From Kitasatospora sp. GAS204B (GTDB taxonomy: Bacteria; Actinomycetota; Actinomycetes; Streptomycetales; Streptomycetaceae): a stretch of 64,000 nucleotides of DNA. Location of the stretch: the NCBI RefSeq assembly GCF_029892155.1, contig NZ_JARZAG010000004.1, forward strand, positions 310,001 to 374,000, in the 5' to 3' direction. Numbering within the stretch: the stretch's first letter is position 1; every line of letters starts with the position of its first letter. Of this stretch, positions 48,904 through 57,853 are shown in pieces. The notes beneath the pieces are model-generated. The model was not told the DNA's origin. It made no database searches and was given only the letters and a program-made list of their open reading frames with translations. The position numbers and the translations under genes were made by a program.

Positions 48904-50326
48904 CCGAGGCCGACGCGGACGGCGACCCGCTCGCGGACGGGGTCGCCGACACCGACGCTGCCGCCGACGCTGCCGCCGACGGGGACGGCGACATGGACGC
49001 GGACGGGGACGGGGACGCGGACGGGACCGCCGAAGCCGACCCGGAGGCCGAGGCGGTCGGCGACGGAGCAGCGGACGCCGACGGGACCGCCGCCGCGGAC
49101 GCCGGCGCACTGGCCGATGCACCGGGAGACCCCACCCCCGCGCACCCGGGCAGCAGCGGAATCAGCGGCGGCCGCATCCAGGGCAGGTTGCCGAACAGCC
49201 CCTGCGGCAGCGGACACGGTGGCGCGGTCGGAGCCGTCGGCGCGGTCGGCCGGTTCGGAGCCGCTGACGCCTCGCCCTTGGAGCCGCTCAGCAACTGCTG
49301 GTAGACCGAGCTGGAGCGCGGATTGCTGCGGCACTCCCAGAAGCCGTGCGGGCAGTAGTCCGTGACGGTCTGGTAGAGCGTGTCGTGGGTGCGCATCCAC
49401 TCGACCATCCGGCGCACGAACTCCGGGTTGTCGCCGTTGCGGAACAGCCCCCACTCCGGGTACGAGACCGGCTTGCCGCGCTTGGCGGCGAACTCCACCT
49501 GGTCCTCCAGGCCGTACGGCTCGCGCACGTAGTCGTCGAAGGTCGCGCCGGCCGGCTGGTCGTAGCTGTCGGTGCCGATGATGTCCACCACGTCGTCACC
49601 CGGGTAGCACTTGGTCCAGGCGATCGCGTCCAGCCCCCGGTTGGGGGTGAAGTCGAAGCGGAACCGCTGCCCGGGCACCGAGCGCATCACGTCGACGATC
49701 CGCCGCCAGTCCGCCTTCCACGCGGCCGGGTCGGGCCGGCAGCGACTGGTGTAGGTGGTGCCGTTCATCTCCCAGCCGAGCACGATCACCGTGTCACCGC
49801 CGCCGAGCGCCACCAGCTTCCGGGCGAGCCTGCGGAAGTGCTGGTCGTACGCGCCCTGCGCACCCTGTCCGAGCAGTTGCGCCACCTTCTCGTCGGGCAC
49901 GTCGCCCTCGTTGGGGACCAGCATCGGCACGTTGAGCACCAGCGTCCGGCCGTGCTGGCCGAGTCGCCACTGCGACCAGAGGGCCAGCATCTTGGTGTCG
50001 CCGTCGATGTCGCCCCAGCTGTTTCCGGCCAGATAGGTGTGGCCGACCTGGAGGTTGGCGCCGCTCAGCCAGTTGGAGAACCTGGCGATCTGCGGGATGT
50101 AGTCGTCCCAGGAGCCGACGAAGGCGCCGAACGGCACCTCGTGGTCGGCCCGCCGGGTGCTCGGCTTGGGCGCCGGCCCGCGCGGCTGCGTGTTCGACGC
50201 GATCGCGCCGTCCACGGCGGCGGGACCGCGGTCGGCGCTGGTCAGCGGGCTGCCACCGGAGGAGATGCCGGCCGTGCTGAGCAGCAGCAGCGCGGAGGCG
50301 GCCAGGGCCAGGCGGCCGATTCGCAT
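48869..50326 (-). CDS. secreted GH26-like glycoside hydrolase with long Ser/Ala/Pro tail
   Basis: A 485-residue secreted protein. The signal peptide covers residues 1 to about 25. The catalytic domain (about 64-350) shows FGAFVGSWDDYIPQIARF, then GWEMNGTTY with probable acid/base Glu186, and VSYPEWGLF with probable nucleophile Glu291, the GH26 pattern. From about residue 390 to the end it is almost only Ser, Ala, Pro and Gly, perhaps a spacer or wall-spanning region. GGAGGAG six to seven bases before ATG 50326 fixes the start. It is convergent with the exopolysaccharide operon, so it may trim or release that polymer; this is inference. Confidence 0.85.
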   Translation of the reverse strand: MRIGRLALAASALLLLSTAGISSGGSPLTSADRGPAAVDGAIASNTQPRGPAPKPSTRRADHEVPFGAFVGSWDDYIPQIARFSNWLSGANLQVGHTYLAGNSWGDIDGDTKMLALWSQWRLGQHGRTLVLNVPMLVPNEGDVPDEKVAQLLGQGAQGAYDQHFRRLARKLVALGGGDTVIVLGWEMNGTTYTSRCRPDPAAWKADWRRIVDVMRSVPGQRFRFDFTPNRGLDAIAWTKCYPGDDVVDIIGTDSYDQPAGATFDDYVREPYGLEDQVEFAAKRGKPVSYPEWGLFRNGDNPEFVRRMVEWMRTHDTLYQTVTDYCPHGFWECRSNPRSSSVYQQLLSGSKGEASAAPNRPTAPTAPTAPPCPLPQGLFGNLPWMRPPLIPLLPGCAGVGSPGASASAPASAAAVPSASAAPSPTASASGSASAVPSASPSPSASMSPSPSAAASAAASVSATPSASGSPSASASVSGGRRAPAGG

Positions 50327-50667
50327 GGTCTCTCCTCCAGCACGGGAGCGGTCCAGCACGACGCTGGGCACGGGGGCCGGGCGTTCTGCACGCGGCCGCC
50401 CACCGACCGTAAGCTGATGCGCTGTCAGAAAAGCCGAATGTCACCCCAAAGTGGACAGTTATCGCGAGCCTGGCCGATCTCGACTGGCCCCGATCGCCGT
50501 CCTGATCGATCCTCAGCGGTTTCTGCCGCGTCAACCGTCGCCGATTCGCGCGGCCTGGTGCCGAGCCGGTCCGCCGACCCCCGTCGAATGTCCGGTTCTG
50601 CGCCTGTGGGACCGCAGGGGGGCACCACCGTGCTGACGCCCAAGCGCCCACCAGGTACCCTCCCGAA
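50327..50667. other. 341-base divergent gap between glycanase and propeller-like genes
   Basis: No gene is seen. The glycanase ribosome site is at its left end and the leaderless promoter for the next gene at its right end (50633-50661). The middle (50410-50520) is somewhat AT-richer and should hold the glycanase promoter, but I see no convincing consensus. Confidence 0.5.
50633..50661 (+). promoter_or_regulatory. leaderless promoter CTGACG-N17-TACCCT
   Basis: CTGACG (50633-50638) and TACCCT (50656-50661) are 17 bases apart. The -10 ends 6 bases before the GTG at 50668 and no Shine-Dalgarno is present. Confidence 0.55.
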
Positions 50668-51606
50668 GTGTCCTGGAAGCCGCTTCGTACTCTGACCCCC
50701 CGGTCGGCCCTGCCCGCCATGGCCGTCCTGCTGGTGCTCGGCGCCGGCGCCGCCGCGCACGCCAACCGCCCGGTTCCGTTCGGCGACCAGGTGTCGGCAC
50801 CCGGCAACGCCCAGGCCAGCCCGGTGGTCGCGCAGTCCGCCGCACCGGTCGTCCCGGACTTCCGGGTGGGCCCCGGCCTGGAGGCGTACGACCCGTCCAG
50901 CGGCGCGCTGCTCTGGTCCTACCGCCGGGACGGCGCCACCGCGCTGCACGTCACGCCGTTCGGCCAGAGCGCCGTGGTGGTCTGGGACGACGGCATGGTC
51001 ACCTCGGTGGAGATCGACAATCACCAGGTCCGCTGGCACCGCTCCGTGCCGGGCCTGTCCGACTGGCTGCAGGGCGTCGGCGAGCCGGGCGCCGACCAGC
51101 GCACCGAGGCCCAGCGCGAGCAGCTCGAACTGCAGCGGGCCGCCGCCGCCGTGCAGGTGGCCAGCGAGCCCGAGCCCTGGGTCCAGGTGCTCACCCCGGG
51201 CCTGACCATGGGCTTCCGCGACCGTGACGGAGATCTCAGGTTCAACGCCCGCCCGCAGGACGGTTGCACCTACGACCCGTTGCGTGCGGTGGACACCGAC
51301 ATCGCGGTGCTGGTCCCGCGCAGCTGCACCGCCACCACCGGCGCGGGCCACCAACTGCTGCCCGGGTCGATCACCGGCTTCCGGCTGGACGGTCACGGCT
51401 ATGTGCTCAACGCCGGCCCCAAGGTGAAGATCACCAGGCTGGACGCCAAGCGGGTGCAGATCGACGACGGCCCGCTGGTCGGCAGCCGGGTCTTCGACAC
51501 CGACCAGGGCGCCTCGGCGATCCCGTGCGACAGCCCCGAGGCACCCTTCGCGGCGGTCAAGCCGCAGGACGGCTGCCCGGTGGCGGCACCGGCCGCCGAC
51601 CACTGA
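50668..51606 (+). CDS. secreted PQQ/beta-propeller-like protein of unknown function
   Basis: A 312-residue protein with an N-terminal hydrophobic signal (LPAMAVLLVLGAGAAAHA). Segments such as LEAYDPSSGALLWSYRRDGATALHV and VVVWDDGMVTSVEIDNHQVRWHRSVPG resemble PQQ-like beta-propeller blades (DxxTGxxxW type). Four to five cysteines in the C-terminal part suggest disulfides outside the cell. A role in the cell envelope is likely, but no partner is evident. Confidence 0.7.
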   Translation: MSWKPLRTLTPRSALPAMAVLLVLGAGAAAHANRPVPFGDQVSAPGNAQASPVVAQSAAPVVPDFRVGPGLEAYDPSSGALLWSYRRDGATALHVTPFGQSAVVVWDDGMVTSVEIDNHQVRWHRSVPGLSDWLQGVGEPGADQRTEAQREQLELQRAAAAVQVASEPEPWVQVLTPGLTMGFRDRDGDLRFNARPQDGCTYDPLRAVDTDIAVLVPRSCTATTGAGHQLLPGSITGFRLDGHGYVLNAGPKVKITRLDAKRVQIDDGPLVGSRVFDTDQGASAIPCDSPEAPFAAVKPQDGCPVAAPAADH

Positions 51607-51663
51607 CGGCCCCGGCCGGCCGGGCACCCGCGTTATACCGCCGAGCATGCTCGGGGCGCCCGG

Positions 51664-51669
51664 TAGACT
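51664..51669 (+). promoter_or_regulatory. -10 element TAGACT for the ABC-F leader transcript
   Basis: TAGACT is a strong -10 match, and the predicted transcription start is about base 51676-51677, at the ATG of the leader peptide. The -35 is weak. Confidence 0.55.
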
Positions 51670-51676
51670 GGCCCGC

Positions 51677-51700
51677 ATGGCTGTTCTCCTCGGGCATTAG
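51677..51700 (+). CDS. leader peptide MAVLLGH upstream of the ABC-F gene
   Basis: A seven-codon open frame (MAVLLGH then TAG) begins at the predicted transcription start and has no ribosome site, so it would be translated leaderless. It is separated from the ABC-F start (51859) by 158 bases of GC-rich sequence able to form hairpins. Known ABC-F resistance genes are often controlled by ribosome-mediated attenuation at such leaders. Its function here is inferred. Confidence 0.5.
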   Translation: MAVLLGH

Positions 51701-51858
51701 CGGCGGCAGCCGGTGAGGCTCCCGGTCCGCGCCCGTGCGTGCGGTCGGGTGCCGGCGCCGGACCGTCCAGCACGCCCTGACCCCCGCCGCACCCCCGTGC
51801 CCGGCCGCGCCGCGCTCCGCGCGCCCCGGGCCGCCCAGCTTCAGGAGTTCTCGCAGCC

Positions 51859-53457
<1,599 letters not shown>

Positions 53458-53834
53458 GCCCGCTGCTCATTTCGCCTTTCTGTCGCCCGTGATCGGTTCG
53501 CCGGTCGCGGGCGCTCGACTTCGGTAGACGCGCGCTCCTGCATCCAGCCGATGCCGTCTCATCAGGTGGACCCATTCGGGAATGTCGGCGGGAGAGATTC
53601 CGTTTTATTCGGATCCGTTCGTGTCGCCGCCCGGGCGGCCCTGCTGATCAGCTCTTTCGCCCCACCAGGCCGGATTCCGCCGGGGGCGCACACCCAGGGT
53701 GAGCGGCCCGACGCGCTCGGATCACGCCCCTGCTGGGCCCTTTTCGCCGGATGGACCTTGTCGAATGGGTGGCCAGGACGCTGGGGATGGGTGATCATGG
53801 GAATCTGACCGAGCACAGCTACGAGGAGGCACGG
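53458..53834. other. 377-base gap after the ABC-F gene: terminator and promoter region
   Basis: The gap holds the hairpin at 53484-53513, a region of lower GC near 53580-53620, and the leader of the small HTH gene, including CTACGAGGAGGC just before its start. A TTGTCG at 53759-53764 could be part of a -35 box. No further gene is recognised. Confidence 0.5.
53484..53513 (+). terminator. hairpin terminator with UUCG loop
   Basis: Arms 53484-53496 and 53501-53513 pair over all 13 positions on the plus-strand RNA if two G-U pairs are counted, closed by a UUCG tetraloop. It starts 27 bases after the ABC-F stop. Confidence 0.85.
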
Positions 53835-54068
53835 GTGGCCGAGACTCTGAAAAAGGGCAGCCGGGTGACTGGTGCCGCGCGTGAGAAGCTCGCGGCCGAG
53901 TTGAAGAAGAAGTACGACTCCGGAGCGAGCATTCGCGCGCTGGCGGAGGAGACCGGCCGCTCGTACGGCTTCGTGCACCGCATGCTGAGCGAGTCCGGAG
54001 TGAACCTCCGGGGTCGCGGTGGCGCCACGCGTGGAAAGGCCAAGGCTGCTGCGGCAGCCGGTTCCTGA
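53835..54068 (+). CDS. small helix-turn-helix protein, conserved in actinobacteria
   Basis: A 77-residue basic protein: ETLKKGSRVTGAAREKLAAELKKKYDSGASIRALAEETGRSYGFVHRMLSESGV, then a Gly/Arg/Lys tail. The SIRALAEETGRSYGFVHRMLSE segment is a helix-turn-helix resembling that of resolvase or HTH_23 domains. It likely binds DNA. GTG 53835 preceded by GAGGAGG at 6-8 bases is chosen over the longer frame from 53751. No operon partners are present. Confidence 0.8.
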   Translation: MAETLKKGSRVTGAAREKLAAELKKKYDSGASIRALAEETGRSYGFVHRMLSESGVNLRGRGGATRGKAKAAAAAGS

Positions 54069-54366
54069 CTGGCCGTCAGGTCAGGTGCCGCGTTCTCTCC
54101 GGTCAGCCGGTGGCCGGGTGGCATCAGGTTCCGACAGTCCGTCAGTACGCCCTATCAGTACGCCCGACGCATCGGCGACCGTGACAGGTACCTTCCCCCA
54201 GCCTCCGGCCGGGAGGGGCCCCATGGCCGCCGATCGTCATGTCCGCACGCAGGGTGAAGCTCGGCCGGAGCCACGGCGGTACCCAAGGCTCGGACAATAA
54301 GTTACTCTCCGGTAGACCCAGTGGGCAGTGCGCTGGAGCCTGTCCCGACCCTCGCCGGAGGTGCCC

Positions 54367-55179
54367 ATGACCGCGCCCGTCCCCACCCCTGACCACTCGG
54401 CCGCGTGGCAGGAGGCCGGCGTCCGACTCGACGTCGAGGGCGAGTTCGCGACGGTCACGCTCTGCCACCCCGGGCGCCGCAACGCGCAGACGCCCGCGAT
54501 GTGGCGGGCGCTGGCCGCCATCGGCCGTGAGCTGCCCGCGACGGTCCGGGTGGTGGTGCTGCGGGCCGAGGGCGTCTCCTTCTCGGCCGGCCTCGACCGG
54601 GCCATGTTCACTCCGGAGGGGATCCCCGGAGAGCCGAACTTCCTGTCGCTGGCCGCCTCCTCGGACAAGGAGCTGGACGAGGCGATCGCCGGCTACCAGG
54701 AGGCGTTCACCTGGTGGCGGCGTCCCGACCTGATCAGCATCGCGCTGGTGCAGGGCCACGCGGTCGGCGCCGGGTTCCAGCTCGCGCTCTCCTGCGACCT
54801 GCGGATCTGCGCCGAGGACGCCCAGTTCGCGATGCGCGAGACCTCGCTCGGCCTGGTCCCCGACCTGGCCGGCACCAAGCCGCTGACCGACCTGGTCGGC
54901 TACGCCCGCGCGCTGGAGATCTGCGCCACCGGCCGCTGGGTGCACGCGGCGGAGGCCGCCGCGACCGGGCTGGCCAACCTGGTGGTGCCCAGTGCCGAGC
55001 AGCTGGACGAGGCCGCCCGCGACCTGGTCGCCGCGCTGCTTGCCGCGCCGCGCGCCGCGGTGATCGAGACCAAGGCCCTGCTGGCCGGCGCCGGCGACCG
55101 CTCCTACGAGGAGCAGCGCGCCGCCGAGCGGGGCGCCCAGGCGCGCCGGCTGCGGGACCTGGCGGGGATCGGCGACTGA
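54367..55179 (+). CDS. enoyl-CoA hydratase/isomerase family protein
   Basis: A 270-residue crotonase-fold protein: VTLCHPGRRNAQTPAMWRAL, RVVVLRAEGVSFSAGLDRAMF (oxyanion Gly), SIALVQGHAVGAGFQLALSCDLRICAEDAQFAMRETSLGLVPDLAGT (second oxyanion Gly and catalytic acidic region). It probably hydrates or isomerises an acyl-CoA. The substrate is undefined. GGAGGTG precedes ATG 54367. It is followed by a strong hairpin terminator. Confidence 0.9.
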   Translation: MTAPVPTPDHSAAWQEAGVRLDVEGEFATVTLCHPGRRNAQTPAMWRALAAIGRELPATVRVVVLRAEGVSFSAGLDRAMFTPEGIPGEPNFLSLAASSDKELDEAIAGYQEAFTWWRRPDLISIALVQGHAVGAGFQLALSCDLRICAEDAQFAMRETSLGLVPDLAGTKPLTDLVGYARALEICATGRWVHAAEAAATGLANLVVPSAEQLDEAARDLVAALLAAPRAAVIETKALLAGAGDRSYEEQRAAERGAQARRLRDLAGIGD

Positions 55180-55205
55180 CGCGCCCTGGGCGACACGGTC
55201 CGGGC

Positions 55206-55240
55206 GGGGTCCGGCTCTCGGAGGGGGAGAGCCGGACCCC
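55206..55240 (+). terminator. hairpin terminator after the enoyl-CoA hydratase gene
   Basis: GGGGTCCGGCTCT (55206-55218) and its exact complement (55228-55240) form a 13-base stem with a 9-base loop, 26 bases after the stop. Confidence 0.9.
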
Positions 55241-55351
55241 GCCTTTTCCATGTCCGTGACCAGGGGGACTCCAGGGGCGAGTTTCGTGGCGGAATGTCAC
55301 AGTTGGGGCAGATTGCGGTATAGCTGGAGACGTCCTTCAGGAGGCACCCCC

Positions 55352-55837
55352 ATGCCCGAGACCCCCAAGCCGTCCGACCTGAGCAAGTCCGGCCCATCGC
55401 ACGGCGAGGCGCACACCGGCCCGCCCCTCGAGGAGCGCGGGCGAACCGCACTGGCCGATGGTGTGGTGGAGAAGATCGCCGGGATGGCGGCCCGTGAGGT
55501 CCCCGGCATCCACGCGCTCGGCTCAGGTCTGGCCAGGACCTTCGGCGCGATGCGGGACCGGGTGCCCGGCGGACGGTCCAGCATCTCGCGCGGCATCAAG
55601 GCCGAGGTCGGCGAGAAGCAGACCGCGATCGACATCGCGCTGGTGGTCGAGTACGGGGTGGTGATCCCGGAGCTCGCGGCGACCGTGCGACGCAACATCA
55701 TCCTCTCGGTCGAGCGGATGACCGGCCTGGAGGTGGTCGAGGTGAACATCGCCGTCAACGACGTGCACCTGCCCGACGAACCGGACGAGGAGGAGGAGCT
55801 GTCCTCCTCCTCGGACCGGCGCTCCCGGGTCCAGTAG
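55352..55837 (+). CDS. Asp23/Gls24-family envelope stress response protein
   Basis: A 161-residue protein of the alkaline shock family: LADGVVEKIAGMAAREVPGIHALGSG, KQTAIDIALVVEYGVVIPELAATVRRNIILSVERMTGLEVVEVNIAVNDVHLPDE, with an acidic/Ser tail. In other Gram-positives Asp23 coats the membrane through the AmaP anchor. AGGAGG before ATG 55352 is strong. It is the first of four linked genes of this type, ending with the AmaP-like gene, and probably acts at the envelope under stress. Confidence 0.9.
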   Translation: MPETPKPSDLSKSGPSHGEAHTGPPLEERGRTALADGVVEKIAGMAAREVPGIHALGSGLARTFGAMRDRVPGGRSSISRGIKAEVGEKQTAIDIALVVEYGVVIPELAATVRRNIILSVERMTGLEVVEVNIAVNDVHLPDEPDEEEELSSSSDRRSRVQ

Positions 55838-55918
55838 TCCCCACCGAGTCCGCAGCGAACTGCGCAGCGCGGCCCGCATCGCACTCCGCCTGGAGTTACT
55901 CCGTTTGGGAGCTCAACG

Positions 55919-56110
55919 ATGAATCTCGCCCTGATCGGCATGGTGGCCGGGATGGCCCTGGGCTTCGCCGGCTACTTCGGCGGGTTCGCGGCCTTCCTGC
56001 TGGTCGCGGTGCTCGGAGTGGTCGGCTTCGTGGCCGGCCGGGTCCTCGAGGGCGACATCGATCTGCGCGATCTCGGTGACCTGCTGCGCGGCCGCGACCG
56101 GCGCCGGTGA
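55919..56110 (+). CDS. small membrane protein (DUF2273-like)
   Basis: A 63-residue protein with two hydrophobic segments (LALIGMVAGMALGFAGYFGGFAAFLLVAVLGVVGFVAG) and a basic tail GRDRRR. DUF2273 proteins accompany Asp23 genes across Gram-positive bacteria. Its stop overlaps the GTG of the next gene (GTGA). Confidence 0.8.
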   Translation: MNLALIGMVAGMALGFAGYFGGFAAFLLVAVLGVVGFVAGRVLEGDIDLRDLGDLLRGRDRRR

Positions 56111-56514
56111 GGGGCGGCGGCGCGGCCCGGGGCTTCGCGGCGGAGCCGGGCTGGGGGCGGGACACCGGGCGCGGCACGCCGCCCGCGCAGCGCGGGCGGC
56201 TGGGGATCGCCGATCGGGTGCTGGTCCGGATCGCCGAGCTGGCCGCGCGCGACGCGCTGGGGCCCGACCGGGTCGGTGAGCTGCCCCGGGTGGAGGTGGC
56301 CGTCACCCAGGGGGTCGCCCAGGTGCGGGTGGGGGTGGAGCTGCCGTTCCCGGCCGACCTCGGCCGGTGGGCGGCGGCGGTGCGGGCGGCGGTGGCCGAG
56401 CGGGTCGGTGGGCTGACCGGGATCCCGGTGCGCGAGGTGCTGGTGGTGGTGGAGCGGCTGCACCCGGTGGGGCTCGGGGACGAGGCGCCGTCGGACGGAG
56501 CCGCTGATGAGTGA
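56107..56514 (+). CDS. second Asp23-like protein
   Basis: A 135-residue protein with a GTG start overlapping the preceding stop. Its core RVLVRIAELAARDALG, RVEVAVTQGVAQVRVGVELPFPADLGRWAAAVRAAVAERVGGLTGIPVREVLVVVERL follows the Asp23 pattern of a helix and mixed strands. It pairs with the Asp23 protein at 55352 and may form the membrane-associated coat together with it. Confidence 0.75.
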   Translation: MRGGGAARGFAAEPGWGRDTGRGTPPAQRGRLGIADRVLVRIAELAARDALGPDRVGELPRVEVAVTQGVAQVRVGVELPFPADLGRWAAAVRAAVAERVGGLTGIPVREVLVVVERLHPVGLGDEAPSDGAADE

Positions 56515-57070
56515 GGCCGGACAGGTGAGCCCGGGCGGGCCCGGCTTCCGGGTGCCCCGCTCGCCGCGGACCAGGGCGGCGGCGCTGGTGGCGGGCGTGC
56601 TGCTGGCCGGGGCGGGACTGCTGTTCTACGACGCCGCCTCGCGCTGGGCCGGGCACCGGACCGGCAGTTGGCGCCGCTGGCTGGCCGATCAGCTCGACTC
56701 GCGGCAACTGGACACCGGGTGGGTGCTGGCCGGGGCGGTGCTGGTGGGACTGCTCGGCTGCTGGCTCTGCGTGCTCGCCGTCGCCTCGGGCGCGGGGCGT
56801 TGGCTGGTGCTGCGGCAGGCTCCCGGGACGGTGGTCGACCGGCACGGGGTGGCCGCGCTGCTGGAGACCAGGGCGCTGGAGCTGCCGATGGTGGCGTCCG
56901 CCCGGGTGCGGGTCGGGCGGCGGCGGGCACGGGTGACCATCCACGGCAGCGCCGATCTGGCGCGGGCCGAAGCGGTGCTGGGGGCGGAGCTGGCCCGGCT
57001 GGGTCTGCTGCGCGCACCTGTGCTGCGGGTGCGCGGGCGGCCGGCCAAGCACCGTCCGCCGATGCACTGA
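56507..57070 (+). CDS. DUF6286-type membrane protein of the Asp23 locus
   Basis: A 187-residue protein with two membrane segments (AAALVAGVLLAGAGLLFYDAAS and WVLAGAVLVGLLGCWLCVLAVA), followed by a soluble Arg-rich domain (VVDRHGVAALLETRALELPMVASARVRVGRRRARVTIHG). It overlaps the second Asp23-like gene by 8 bases. This two-helix-plus-cytoplasmic-domain form matches the DUF6286 proteins of actinobacterial Asp23 operons. Confidence 0.8.
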   Translation: MSEAGQVSPGGPGFRVPRSPRTRAAALVAGVLLAGAGLLFYDAASRWAGHRTGSWRRWLADQLDSRQLDTGWVLAGAVLVGLLGCWLCVLAVASGAGRWLVLRQAPGTVVDRHGVAALLETRALELPMVASARVRVGRRRARVTIHGSADLARAEAVLGAELARLGLLRAPVLRVRGRPAKHRPPMH

Positions 57071-57115
57071 CCGCCGCCTGACCCCCGGACCGAGGCTGAG
57101 AGGAGGTGACCCGCG

Positions 57116-57853
57116 GTGAGTCGAGCCACCGTCAACCGGCTGCTGCTCGGGCTGATCGGGGTGCTGCTGGTGCTGGGCGCGCTGCTGGTGCTGGCCGGCG
57201 GGCTGGACGTGTACCGGCACCTGGGCGTGACGCCGCCCGGTTGGTGGCCGCTGACCTCACCCCACCAGCCCGTGCTGAGCACCGCCTCGCGCACCCGCTG
57301 GCGGGATCGGGGTTGGTGGTGGCCGGCGGTCGTCGCGGGGCTGGCGGCGCTGGTGCTGCTGGCACTCTGGTGGCTGCTCGCCCAGCTGCGGCGGCCGACC
57401 CCGACCGAGCTGGAGCTGCCCGCGGTGGCCGGTCCTGGCCTGCGGGTGCGGCTGCGCGGGACGGCGCTGGCGGAGGCCGTCCAGGGTGCCTCGCTGGGGC
57501 TGCCCGAGGTCACGGCGGCTCGGGTGCTGCTGCTCGGCCGGGGCCGGCGGTTGCGGCTGCAGGCGATCCTGCTGCTGGAGCCGGGCGCGGGGGTGGCGGC
57601 CGCGGTCGAGGCCTTCCGGGCCGGCCCGGCCGCGCACGCGGCGGCGGCCGTGGGGCGCACCGGGGAGCAGCTGCCGCTGGACCTGCGGGTGCAGGTCGCC
57701 CGGAGCCCGGCCCCGCAGCACCCCCGGCAGCAGCGCCGCCGGGCCCGCCGGGCGGCCCGGGTCAGCTGCCCCGGGCCGCCCGGCGGCCGGAGCAGCCGTC
57801 AGAAGGTGTGCAGGGCGCCGCCGTCGACGGGGATCATCAGGCCGGTGAGGTAG
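57116..57853 (+). CDS. AmaP-like alkaline shock membrane anchor
   Basis: A 245-residue protein with two membrane segments (LLLGLIGVLLVLGALLVLAGG at the start; WWWPAVVAGLAALVLLALWWLLAQL near 67) and a soluble C-terminal domain, the layout of the AmaP anchor. GAGAGGAGGTG precedes GTG 57116. The frame runs to 57853 and overlaps the convergent SDR gene by 55 bases; the last 50 or so residues are Arg/Pro-rich and may not be functional. Confidence 0.8.
   Translation: MSRATVNRLLLGLIGVLLVLGALLVLAGGLDVYRHLGVTPPGWWPLTSPHQPVLSTASRTRWRDRGWWWPAVVAGLAALVLLALWWLLAQLRRPTPTELELPAVAGPGLRVRLRGTALAEAVQGASLGLPEVTAARVLLLGRGRRLRLQAILLLEPGAGVAAAVEAFRAGPAAHAAAAVGRTGEQLPLDLRVQVARSPAPQHPRQQRRRARRAARVSCPGPPGGRSSRQKVCRAPPSTGIIRPVR

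Noticed and set aside
48906..49130. Repetitive GAC/GCG-rich DNA considered as a separate repeat element.
   Set aside because: It is the coding sequence of the Ser/Ala/Pro tail of the glycanase on the minus strand.
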